Positions 48,151 to 58,498 of a stretch of DNA of 64,000 nt are shown here, in pieces (within the stretch, counting starts at the first letter, position 1; every line of letters starts with the position of its first letter). The translations under genes and the position numbers were made by a program. The notes under the pieces are model-generated. The model made no database searches, was not told where the DNA came from, and was given only the letters and a program-made list of their open reading frames with translations. The DNA comes from Adineta ricciae (Eukaryota; Rotifera; Eurotatoria; Adinetida; Adinetidae), in assembly GCA_905250025.1 (NCBI GenBank), contig CAJNOJ010000107.1, positions 124,001 through 188,000 on the forward strand. Reading direction: 5' to 3'.

Positions 48151-49243
48151 ATGACCTCTCCTCGTGCAAAACTCACCAATCGATTGCAAACTCTTTGTAC
48201 TGAACATGACTTAACTTGGGATGAACAATTAGCAAATGATATTCCACGAAAGTGGCGTATTCATGGCGATATGCTTCTCCTTCCGTCATCTCGTTGTTTT
48301 GTTGATCCTCGATGGACAACACATATCCGTTAGTAATTTTTTCTTTCACCTATTCGTAAATGTAGACGTTTCATACGTTTTTAGCATCAGATCTGTTTTG
48401 GACAACGGTAGCTCAAGCATTTGGCTCATCGATCAAACGCATTGCTTTTGAAGGCGCGATTAAAAATGATGACTTTCGATCACCAACTACACGACTAGTA
48501 CTTGGAAGTGATCCGTGGGTACATTTAGTCGAGAACGGTGTAAAGTATGTTAGTTTTACTCTAGAGATAATCATGACAGAGAAAAAGATGGATTTTATTC
48601 TAGATTTTCATACAATGTTGACAAAAGTATGTTCTGTGCTGGTAATAATACGGAACGAATGAGAATGGGTCAAGTGGCTTGCGTGAATGAGACGATCGTT
48701 GATTTATATGCCGGAATCGGATATTTCACATTACCATTTCTCGTCCACGGACATGCGCGATATGTGTATGCTTGTGAATGGAATCCTGATTCCTTGGAAG
48801 CCTTGCGTCGTAATCTCGAAGCTAATCATATCGATCAAGATCGCTACACACTCTTACTAGGAGATAATCAAAAGGTAGATTTATTGGTGTTCTTCACGTT
48901 TGCCATCTATCTTTTTTTGCTGTAGACATGTCCCGTGGGTGTCGCTGATCGGTGTAATCTCGGTTTAATTCCATCGTCGGAAGCCAGCTGGCCAATTGCT
49001 TGTCGAGCGCTTCGACCTGAAGGTGGACGGCTACATGTGCACGGTGTAGCAAATACCAAAGAAGAAACGCATGAACAGTGGAGTGAAAATGTTCGACAAC
49101 GTATCAGAACTCTGATGAAAGAAGCTCATCCCGATGATCATGATTATCAATGTGATATTGAACATATCGAATGTGTTAAACCGTATGGACCTCGTTTAGA
49201 TCATCTTGTTGTCGATCTATTGCTGACAAGAATCGTTTGTTAA
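48151..49243 (+). CDS. TYW2: tRNA wybutosine-synthesizing protein 2 homologue
   Basis: SAM-dependent aminocarboxypropyl transferase in wybutosine formation at position 37 of tRNA-Phe (vertebrate TRMT12). Exons are 48151..48328, 48385..48544, 48604..48874 and 48926..49243, giving 308 residues, shorter than human (448). The SAM fold reads VDLYAGIGYFTLPFLVHG, then YVYACEWNPDSLEALRRN and VADRCNLGLIPSSEASWP, all typical of TYW2/Trm5. The donor of exon 1 (gttagt) is weak. PREP ends 125 bp upstream and attttag stands 2 nt before the ATG. An AATAAA lies at 49255. Confidence 0.9.
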
Positions 49244-49381
49244 CTGTTTTTTTAAATAAAAATTCTGAATAGAATGAACTCATCGGCTTTCAATAATCAC
49301 TCATTCCAAGATCAATCACACTGATGATCTTTTCATTCTCTTCGAGTGCACTTTACATTTATTCTGTTTTATAATAACAAA

Positions 49382-50151
49382 TTAGATTAGAGATACATTT
49401 TCGTCTGAAGAATCGTCTATCGGCGTCGAAGTGAATATGAGAGGTTCATCTGCAACATCTACTGTAGTAATCGAATCTAAATGAAAAACTTGCTGAGTTG
49501 TCATGTTGATCAAAAGATTGATTTCTTACTTTTTTCAGTTTGAGATAAACCATTCTCATTCCAAAAGTCTTCTTTTCCGATCTGAGAAGCTTGTCGAAAC
49601 GGCATACCGGATAGAAGCGCAGCATTGAATGCTTTACTCTTCCGTGATTTTTTTTCTAGAATGATTCAAGGATGAGTCATTGAAAATATGAATAACGAAG
49701 TACCTTTCTCGAACAGTTTCTTCGTCGATAGTTGTTCGGATATCGATTGAAATCGGCCACGCCACTGTTCATGCACTGTCGTACAACATTGTCGAGCGAA
49801 TTGAGATAGATCATTGGGGAAAAGTGTTCGTACACGATCGGGCGATTTCTTAATCCATTCAAACAGAAGGAAGGCATTTTGAACGATTTCTTCCGGCGGA
49901 CGAGTGCATATATTTCGCGTTGTTTTAAAACAATTGTTAGTTTGTTTGTAAATCACTCGTCTCAAGCAACTTCGTCCTTTGAATTCATTCAACGTCAATA
50001 ATCGAAGTGTATTCTTCACATAAGTCAAAACTAAGATAGGAGCAAGCTGCGAGCTTTGAACGGCAATACCTTCTTGAACTTCAAACCATCGATATCGATA
50101 GAGATGATCGCCAGGTTGAACATCCGAAACGTCGATTATATTGAAAAGCAT
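49382..50151 (-). CDS. Degenerate LRAT/NlpC-P60-like protein
   Basis: Exons are 50151..49704, 49655..49530 and 49476..49382, giving 222 residues. The first 150 residues follow the LRAT-domain order: PGDHLYRYRWFEVQEGIAV (family PGDHIY...HHGIYV), R-VIYKQ, TRPPEEIVQNAFLLFE (family lP.eeiv.nA..L), and LSQFARQCCTT where the family has NCEHFA..C. The His of HHGI and the Cys/His of NCEH seem replaced, so an acyltransferase reaction is unlikely. The tail is Ser/Asp-rich and disordered. The family assignment is from motif order only and is tentative. Confidence 0.5.
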
Positions 50152-50868
50152 CTATATGAAAAACAAAACTTTGATATTTGTACTTTATTCTTGTTGATCT
50201 TTTACTAATGATAAGTAAAAGGTTCTTCTACTAACTATTTTCTTTTATATGAATAGTTTCAACTTAAGATATCTTCTCGGGCACGCTAACGGTAACATTA
50301 GATAAGGTTATCTATGTATGATAAAGATTATGTTATGCAAAGCAGTTTTTGAATCAACAGAAGCGATGCAAGAGGACACGAAGTGAAAATACGCATAAAT
50401 AACACTTGAGAATCACCTCATCATCAACACGAATGATGATCTCATTTGACGTTCAGCACAACAAAGAATTCGACTTTTGTATCGATTGAGAATATACGGA
50501 AAACTTACTTGTGACGATAGATTTCGATGTATGAATCTTTTTTCAGTGTGAGAAGTGAATACGGGAATTCAAGGGTACTAGTCGCAACGAAAAGCACGAC
50601 CTTTCGGGCATTGTCGACGAATTAACACTAGAGATTAGTCGATTTTTATGTAAATGCCATGAAACTTTGACGTCGATCATTATTAATCTAATCTCGTGAT
50701 CGAATGATCTCGATGCAATCGCAAATCGAGATCTATCGTATCGGTATTCAAGTTTCAATTTAAAATATTCACGAAATTACAGCTAAGATTGGAATAAAGC
50801 GCCTCTCATTCTGTTTTTTTTTCTGTTGAATTCGATTGTTTTTTTCGGCCCTACAAGAACGACAAGTG
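50152..50868. other. Divergent intergenic region
   Basis: Between the LRAT-like gene (minus) and the single-pass membrane protein (plus). No gene is supported. Confidence 0.5.
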
Positions 50869-51443
50869 ATGTTTTTCGCTAGCTTGAGAACTTTTGTAAA
50901 CAGTGTCTTAACTGTGTGGAGCTATGTTCAAGGAGTTGCGACTCACGTCTCTAACTTTATTTTCCCTACTACAACCAGTAAATGATTTCTCAATTTTGAT
51001 AAATAGTGACGATTATGTCTCATAGCGGTAGCACCGGAAACCACCACAACAACTATTAATCCCTATTGTCAACTACCTTTATGCGGTAGTGGACATTATT
51101 CATGTCCGGAAGAGCAACTGACGCAAGAGTGTCTTCGACAACGATTAGCATTTGAACGTCTGACGACGCTTCAGCCAATAGCAAAAAAATCCAACGCCGA
51201 CAATGACGATGATGATGACGACAAGAAAAAACCGGACAAAAATACCAATTCATCGTAAGCTTTATTTTCATAGAAGCTTCGCAAATCTATCTGGTTCTTA
51301 TCTAAAGTTCTGGACTTGTGCTTGTACTCATTGGTGCAATCGTATTAGGCATTGGCAGTTATTTATACATGCGTTTTAGTCGTCAGAAGCCACCGACGGA
51401 GATTGTAGATGACACTCGGAATAGTAGCGTATGGGAAGTATAA
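50869..51443 (+). CDS. Single-pass membrane protein (unknown)
   Basis: Exons are 50869..50977, 51026..51254 and 51308..51443, giving 157 residues. The N-terminal hydrophobic segment (FVNSVLTVWSYVQGVATHV) is followed by a Thr-rich stretch (PTTTTVAPETTTTT), a four-Cys patch (YCQLPLCGSGHYSC, QECLRQR) and an acidic run (DNDDDDDDKKK). One clear membrane helix (SGLVLVLIGAIVLGIGSYLY) and a short cytosolic tail complete it. The frame across exon 1 was chosen because the ATG at 50869 is the only one giving the right phase. No family is recognised. It is convergent with glutaredoxin, 96 bp apart. Confidence 0.65.
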
Positions 51444-51539
51444 TAACTATCTAATCATCTCGTGAAACTATCGAAAACGCAGGATTAGAATTTATTTGAC
51501 TAGGAAAATGCTTGATTACAAAAAAAAAGAATATTACTA

Positions 51540-51869
51540 TTACAAGTCTTCGATTGCTTTATGTTTTTTCAATAAAACTGTTAAATCACCTTGTTTTTCT
51601 AAATTTTCCAAATCTTCTTCATCGCCGATACATTTGCCGCCAATGAATATTTGTGGTACGGCGCGATCATCAGTTAAATTCTTTAATTCATCTTGATATT
51701 CATCGGTATTCGATAGTTCATTCAGTTCGAGTACGTAACAATTGTCTTTTAAATTGTATTTCGACAGAAGCTTCTTCGCTGTTCGACAATACGGACATGC
51801 TGATTTGGAGAAAACAACCACAGGATATTGATGAATCAATTCTTGAATATGTTCAGCTGCTGATGGCAT
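51540..51869 (-). CDS. GRX: Glutaredoxin (dithiol, CPYC)
   Basis: Intronless 109-residue thiol oxidoreductase that reduces disulfides and glutathione mixed disulfides. The active site is SACPYCRTAKKLL; the cis-Pro is in RAVPQIFIGG, and the GSH-binding GGKCIGDEEDL follows. Length is that of classical animal Grx (about 106). No targeting sequence is visible, so it is likely cytosolic. Confidence 0.95.
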   Translation of the reverse strand: MPSAAEHIQELIHQYPVVVFSKSACPYCRTAKKLLSKYNLKDNCYVLELNELSNTDEYQDELKNLTDDRAVPQIFIGGKCIGDEEDLENLEKQGDLTVLLKKHKAIEDL

Positions 51870-52397
51870 GTTAGTCGTATCAAAATGAAATGATTTCTTG
51901 AGTTGAATAGGAAGGAATTCATCGAATGAATAGGATGCGTTTTTTCCTCTTCAAATTCGCACTTTGACCAAGTCGACATCCACTGCCACCTTTTGAAAGA
52001 TCAACTTAACTCATTATACTAACGATTACGACAGTAATCTGTCCTTGAACAGTCCAACTTCGTCGTATCAGCGTGCTTTCAGTAGATTCATTATCATCAG
52101 CACTACGTTAATTGCGTCGCTTCGAATTTTCTTTTACAAAGACGAAAACGTTATGACAAAGATATGTGCGTAGTTTCAACTATGATTCTAAACTAAAACA
52201 ATATAAAAACATGTTTTTATCATTGTACTAGATTATACTACACGCTTGACAGATGATCAATAGCCTTGTTGGTTATAAAACCATGTTCGTCATATCTGTC
52301 GAATAATTTTCTTATTTTGCAACCTTGAACAAAGTACACACATAATACGAAATAACCATCGTAAAATTTCATTCGAAGAACACCATTTTAGCAAATC
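51870..52397. other. Divergent promoter region
   Basis: 528 bp between glutaredoxin (minus) and the coiled-coil protein (plus); no gene seen. Confidence 0.5.
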
Positions 52398-52916
52398 ATG
52401 AGCGAAATACCATACGCAACGTTGAGCGAAAGCACTCCTCTTCCTCGGGAGTCCGTCACGACACTGGGCTCGGTCAATACAATTCAATATGCGAACATGG
52501 AAACGCATAATCATTTATGTCGCATATGTCGTAATAAATTAATGAAGAAACAAGATACTGATCACACGCCATTCGATTGTTTGACTGTCCGATGTGAAAT
52601 GTTAGAAGCGGAAGGCATGCGATTGAAAGATCATGACATGAAGTCACGTATACAAATCAAAGAACTAGAAACGAAACTAGCTGCTTTGGAAGAAGCAGTA
52701 CAAGGCTTGACTGCGCCGAAACAACAGCAAGCCGCACCGTTTAGTTTCGGTACACCACAAAAAACTCGAAACCCGTTCAAGAAAGCTCAATCGGTCGATG
52801 TTGCTGCACATACTCCCGAGATCAACTACGATAATATCTTACCACCTAAACGATCCGGTAGCCGAGAACGTGTCGGACTCTTCGGTAGTCTCGGTGCAAC
52901 CTCACAAGTTCGATGA
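52398..52916 (+). CDS. Coiled-coil protein with CxxC knuckle (unknown)
   Basis: Single exon, 172 residues. Residues about 41-47 hold CRICRNK, a lone CxxC with nearby His residues (THNHLC, TDHTPFDC) that might bind zinc. A heptad-like helix follows (KSRIQIKELETKLAALEEAV), then a disordered Ser/Phe/Gly-rich tail (PFSFGTPQKTRNPFKK). I recognise no family. Codon usage is like the neighbouring genes, and the frame is clean over its full length. Confidence 0.6.
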   Translation: MSEIPYATLSESTPLPRESVTTLGSVNTIQYANMETHNHLCRICRNKLMKKQDTDHTPFDCLTVRCEMLEAEGMRLKDHDMKSRIQIKELETKLAALEEAVQGLTAPKQQQAAPFSFGTPQKTRNPFKKAQSVDVAAHTPEINYDNILPPKRSGSRERVGLFGSLGATSQVR

Positions 52917-53315
52917 AGTCAACCAAATCTCAACTGCACATTTGATTAATTACGAACACATCTTTGTCTTGTTGTCTTTTTTTTGCAAATAAATTATTTT
53001 GTGCGTCTCGATAAATATTGATAGGTTTGAATTCGATCGAAATACTCAGAATAGCCATTAGATTTATTTTATGGTTGTTTGTTACGTAACACATACAGAG
53101 AGAAGGAAAAAGATCAATGGAAATACAGAATTATACATAAAACGAACACAGTTGGCTGATAGAAATATTGAGAATTGAAATGAGACGCTAATTCTTATGC
53201 TTAGACGTATTTTGGTTTAGTTTAGGTGACACTATGAATTGCACAACGTAGAAAACAAGATAAAGGATAAAATAAAATAAACAGAAAAGGAATGATTTGT
53301 TTTTTTCTCTTTCGA
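52917..53315. other. Convergent 3' flanks
   Basis: AT-rich, with AATAAA-like sites on both strands (for example about 52987 and 53270); no gene seen. Confidence 0.5.
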
Positions 53316-54095
53316 TTATTGATTTGTTTCCTGTTCAAATTGCGACCAAGCTTCATTGAGTTCGACGAAAATTAATTTTGCTAACGGTTCATTCGGATCA
53401 CCACGGAGCTACAAGAGAAATCTTCGTTCGAATGCAAAATTATTCATCAAGTCTCTTACTTTATCCGGATGAATGTAAAGAACAGCTTTTCGGTAAACTT
53501 TCTTAACTTGATCTGGAGTTAATAAATCATGCATATGGCATCCACCCCAAGCGCATTCTGGCCATGTGACTGTTGATAACGAACATAATAATGCTCGAAT
53601 ATTTCTCTTTTTGCCTTCAGTCCATTCTCGAACCTAATCGAATGAACACGATGAAGATTGAAATCAGCTCTTACGACAAAGAAAACATACTCTGAGCACG
53701 GTTGGATCAAGATCTTTAGCTAGTTCGGCTTTACGTATATCGCCGATAGCTGCAGTACCTTGCCGTGCTTTTGAACCAAAATCCGACATTCCTGCTTGTT
53801 CTCGAACTAATGTATCGAAATCGATCTTAGTCGCTTGAGAGCGAGCTTGAGCCGGAGGTGGTTGAACCGGATCTATGAGTGACAGAAGAGAAAAAATTTG
53901 TCATTCTTCAGTGAGAATATTTCTTACTAGATTGTTGTGGTGCGGGCGGAGGAGTTGGTTTACTTGCTAGATTGATATTATAATTAGGAATCGATGTTGT
54001 TGATGTAGGTGGTGTGCTGGGCGTTTTCGCGGCAGCTAAATGAAAAAAAATATGGAACGCTTCACGATTTTGCGTGTCATCCTTGCGCAGGGGCC

Positions 54096-54127
<32 letters not shown>

Positions 54128-57100
54128 TTATATGCACCACCGAAGTGGGCGATGATGTCTCTTACTCGTTTCCTTATATATGGAAACAGAAGGAAGAGAA
54201 AAAGAACGGTGAATGAACGCTCGTCAATCGTGTAAATGTACGACATCTACCGACGACGAAGAGCTAATGGAAAAGTTGTCTTACCTGCAGCTTGTTTAGC
54301 AGCCAGACTTTCATTACTTGACGTTTTTTGTGTTGTTGACGATGATGTAAATAAATCTTTAAATGGATCTAAACGATTAATATTTTGATTCGATGTTGAC
54401 TTGGTTTCTGCTTTAAGTATAGTTGTTGCTTGCATAGGTGGAGGTAGGACAGTTTCCGATGCATTTCGATGTAATATCGGTTTATCTAATGGCATTGAAT
54501 TGAAATCAACGCCAAGCAAATCGCTGGTTTTAACTGGTTGAATCGGAGCAGAAAATGTTGATGAAGTATCAATATGTAAATCAAACAAATCGTTTTGGGT
54601 ATTCGTCAGCATGGTTGGTTGACTTTGGAAAACGTGCGAATCATCGCCAGTGATGTCAAGTAGAGTGCCAACTGCGACTTCGTCATTAGGTTGTGCTTCT
54701 TCTTGAAACGAAGCTTTAGTTTCTCCTTGTTGTTCTTGAAATGGATTCGAGAAGATCGTTTGCGGCGATGGTGATGTACGTCGATTAACTTGAGGGGAAG
54801 ATGGATTACTAACATTTGCAGTCGGTTGGTCAGTATTGAGCTTAGTCGAACGGTTCAATGAAGGAGATTCCGTCGGAAAGTTACCACGGTATTGATAGCC
54901 ATCACCTACAGAAAAAGAAACAAAATCAAATGAGATTTATGATAGCGTGTAATTTGATCTGTAAAGATAAGCAACAACAACGAACTAGAACAATGTGGAG
55001 TCTTACCACTCGAGATTTTAAAACGTTTTTCTAATTGATTATTCAAAACGATATTCGAATATAAAAGAAAGAGAGGGTTTGCAAATTACTCACCGTATTC
55101 TTCAATCGTATGTCGAAATTCGATATCGTCTTTGAAAAGACATTGTGGTTTTTTCAATGTACCATCCAATTGTTTCGAAATGACATCTTGATCATTTGAT
55201 GCCGTTCGTTTCGATACTGTTGTGTCAAGTGTGACACGGAAAGATGGCGGATATTTTTCCGTATGTTCAATACCATCCAATTCATATCTAAACGAAGATG
55301 TGAGTACGATTTGAATATTGTTCATATGATGACTTACCGCGAATAAGATAATTCGGAATGATTTAAGGAACAAAAGTTTGAATTTATCGTTAATTCACAT
55401 ATGCGAATGCCACCGTCCTAGAGAAAGAGTTCATCGCCCATTTAGAACAGCATTTGAATTGTGAACTCACATGTGCATGTAATGACAGACCGATAGGAGC
55501 GTGTGAAACGTGAATTGTCAGATCGCCACTAAATGGAACATTGAGTGGCACAAGACAAACACCGTCCATTGCAGTAAACAATCTAAGATTCAAGAATTTA
55601 TTCGAATCAAATCGAGAAAAACAGTTCTTACCGAAGTTTATTTGAATCTTGATACGTTGAAAATATCTTTTTACCCTCTGGATTTAAAATATCTACATAT
55701 GGTCGACAACCATTTCTATAACAAGTTGATGGATATACATGGACTCTCGAGTTGAAAATACAGACCTTTCTCGATTGAATAGTGGAACTGGCGAGAGATT
55801 GATTGATTTCAAAACCAACTCATTAAAATGCGGTCTTTCAATTGTGCCACATGCTAAATCGCAGATATATTGAATGTATCTACAGGAAACAAAAGTTCAA
55901 GTTGAATGAAAAAGGAAAAGTAGGAGAAAAACCTTTTTTGAGACATTGTCAACATGGGATGTGCACAACGGCGTGCTTCATAATACCGAACAATGTGATC
56001 AACTTGTTGAAACAGTCCATGGTAAGCAATTAAAGCACATGCGGCAAAAGCAACTTGATTTCTTCCATCCTATGTGACACATTTCCACGTAAATTATTCG
56101 AAAACTTCAATAAATTCTTACATGGCAATGAAGAACAGCGACGTTTGATGATGATTCCAACAGAAACGAGCTGATTTTTTGGCAGAAGCATAAAAGATCG
56201 ATCAAACGTGGCGCATGCTTTTCATCGCCTAGTGGTAAATCGATCACCTAAATGATGAAAAAAGACAAGAACAGTTCGAATTCATTTGTACAGTCAAATA
56301 ACAGACGCGATTGTGAAAAATTTCTTTTCGATAGCTTGGGTGATTGCGATGTGGATGATCAAGCGAGAACAGCATGTACGATTGAGAATGTTTTGTATCG
56401 AGTGAATCACGAATTAATTCCGCGGATTGGCGACCAGCTAATTCTGTTGGATTATCACGTGGTGTAGCCATGACTAAGAATAACAACACATGCGAACGAC
56501 TTGTTTTGTTTTTTTTACAAATGAGAGTCTTTACCGATTAATTTCGATGAGATATAACTCATATCAACTTCGAAATGATGATGTTGACTAGAACCTCCAA
56601 TTGTTGAGCTTGTTGGGACGTTCGTAGCTAAAGTTCTATCGAAAAGACACATCCATCAATGAAAACAATTGGGTAAAAGACAAATTTTCTTTACTGCTTA
56701 ACTTGTTGAACACCTTCATTGATTACTTTCGTGGATGTGTCTAAAATATTCTTCATCCATGTCTTTCCCGATGTATTTAAACCTTTGATTGATGATGGAA
56801 GGTAACTGCTCACACCAGCACCAAATGACGAGCTACCCGCAGTTGTCGGTGGTCTTGGAGCATCTAAATCATAATTGATATAGATTCTTAAATAAGAAGA
56901 AAAGATGTTATCTCACTTATCGATGATGGATTAGCGACGGCACTAGAGGAAGTCATTGTATTAGTTGGCGACATTATTTCATTAGAATTGAAAAGAAACA
57001 TTAGTGGTTCATTGAGACCAACATCATTTCCAATGGCTATATCTTCGATATTTTCAACAAGTGTATGAATTGTTGGCCGTTGACGTGGATCGATTTGTAA

Positions 57101-58350
57101 CAAAGTGCCTAAACGAACAAACTGCATGTGCATTCACTATTACCTCAAATCACATTCTGCTAAACGCACATAAATCTCCCGGGAGAAAAAAGTCAATTTC
57201 CGTTTCATTTTACTGCGAATGGCTACTTACGTATAAGATCATGAAGGACAGTATACTTTGTATTATTAGCAGGTATTGTATATTTTGCATTCAGAATTCG
57301 TAATTTCGCAGAATCTTCAAACGGATGATTTATGAAACATAAATAATACAGAAGACAACCGAGTGCCTAAAACATTCATCATAAACAGCAAACAACTCAA
57401 AGAAAACCCCTCTTCATTACCCAAATGTCCACTTGTTCATTGATAGGATAATTACTGTACGTGTCTAACATTTCCGGTGCTCTGTACATTGGTGTCGTTA
57501 CTTTAGTCATTTCATCTTCGACGAATTCGCGTTTTTTAACTGTCCAAGTTTCATCTGGTAGGTAGACTTTCGTGGTTGCCGAGCCAAAGTCACACAATTG
57601 AATGAAACCAGTGGATGTTAAAAGACAATTTTCGACTTTTAGATCTCGATGAATGATGGGTGGTTCTTGTTCGTGCATGTGTTTCACAGCGCGACAGATT
57701 TGATAAAAAATCTGAATGACTTGTTCCACTTCTAATGATTTCGAACGATGAACAACTCGTTCATATAGCCGTCCACCGGAACAATATTCTGTTACAAGTA
57801 AATACTCCGTACGACGTAACGTTGGATCTTGATTTGATGCTGCAGCTATGTATGGAACGATATGCGGATGACCATTTAGTTTTTGCTAGACACATAACAC
57901 ATAATTTCAGATGATGTCGAAGAAGTTCGACTTACTAGGAATGATATTTCCTGAGCAATAGCTTTTCTTGCGCTATCATCTGCAGCGAACAATCTCTGAA
58001 GAGACAAAATGAATTATTGACTCGTACATTCATTCAATATGTCGTTTTACTTTTAATGCATATTCTTTGTTTGTTTTAACGTCGTAGGCAATGAATACCA
58101 ACGCATAACCACCTGAAAAATCGATCGGATATGAAAATAAACAGGAAGTTTATGAATTACCCTCGGCAATTTGATTTCCAACACGCAATCGAATGTTTCC
58201 AACATCAACAATTTGACCAGTGAAATCACTTCTAACACCTCCACTCCCTGTTCCCGATGAACCACCACCTAGTCCAATATTATTCGTAATACGAGCACTC
58301 GATCCAGCACCGAATGCTGCGTCAATAGCCGACTTGAATATATCGACCAT
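53316..58350 (-). CDS. GAK: Cyclin-G-associated kinase / auxilin
   Basis: Clathrin-uncoating kinase and Hsp70 co-chaperone. It has 21 exons: 58350..58161, 58112..58051, 57995..57936, 57885..57421, 57366..57231, 57108..56917, 56863..56695, 56635..56535, 56473..56292, 56247..56122, 56069..55933, 55879..55766, 55715..55632, 55582..55471, 55417..55338, 55287..55094, 54905..54285, 54035..53928, 53872..53691, 53633..53460 and 53408..53316. The total is 1193 residues (human 1311). Order: Gly-rich loop and [31 protein letters not shown]-like and C2 domains (VVxHC region AVLHCHDGRNQ, then [15 protein letters not shown]); clathrin/AP2-binding disordered part (DPFKDLF, SDLLGVD); and C-terminal J domain with HPD (YIHPDK) and [10 protein letters not shown]. 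In the PTEN-like loop the catalytic Cys context is HCHDGRNQ. Confidence 0.95.
54043..54152 (-). ncRNA. RNU6: U6 spliceosomal RNA
   Basis: Lies on the minus strand inside the GAK intron 54036..54284. It has a 5' stem-loop with TTCG loop, the ACAGAGA box (in ATACAGAGAAGATTAGCATG), the AGC triad, the internal stem-loop region (CCCCTGCGCAAGGATGACAC) and a 3' end at GCGTTCC followed by a run of eight T. Conservation from the ACAGAGA box to the 3' end is nearly complete, so a functional gene is likely. A TATA box sits about 21-28 bp upstream, as in type 3 pol III promoters. The host intron is 249 nt against a usual 50-60. Confidence 0.93.
54173..54180 (-). promoter_or_regulatory. TATA box of the U6 gene
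   Basis: Minus-strand TATATAAG lies just over 20 bp before the presumed U6 5' end, the spacing expected of pol III snRNA promoters. No proximal element was identified with confidence. Confidence 0.65.
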
Positions 58351-58498
58351 TTAAAAACTTCTTTGTTTATCTCAACTAACTTTATCTAAAAATCGACAAA
58401 ACAGAGGTTGTTTTGGCAACAAAAATAGACCGGGGATGTATCTGTTTGAAGAACAGATCACTGTTCGAAAAAGAAAAGAAAAAAATATAGTGCTAATC

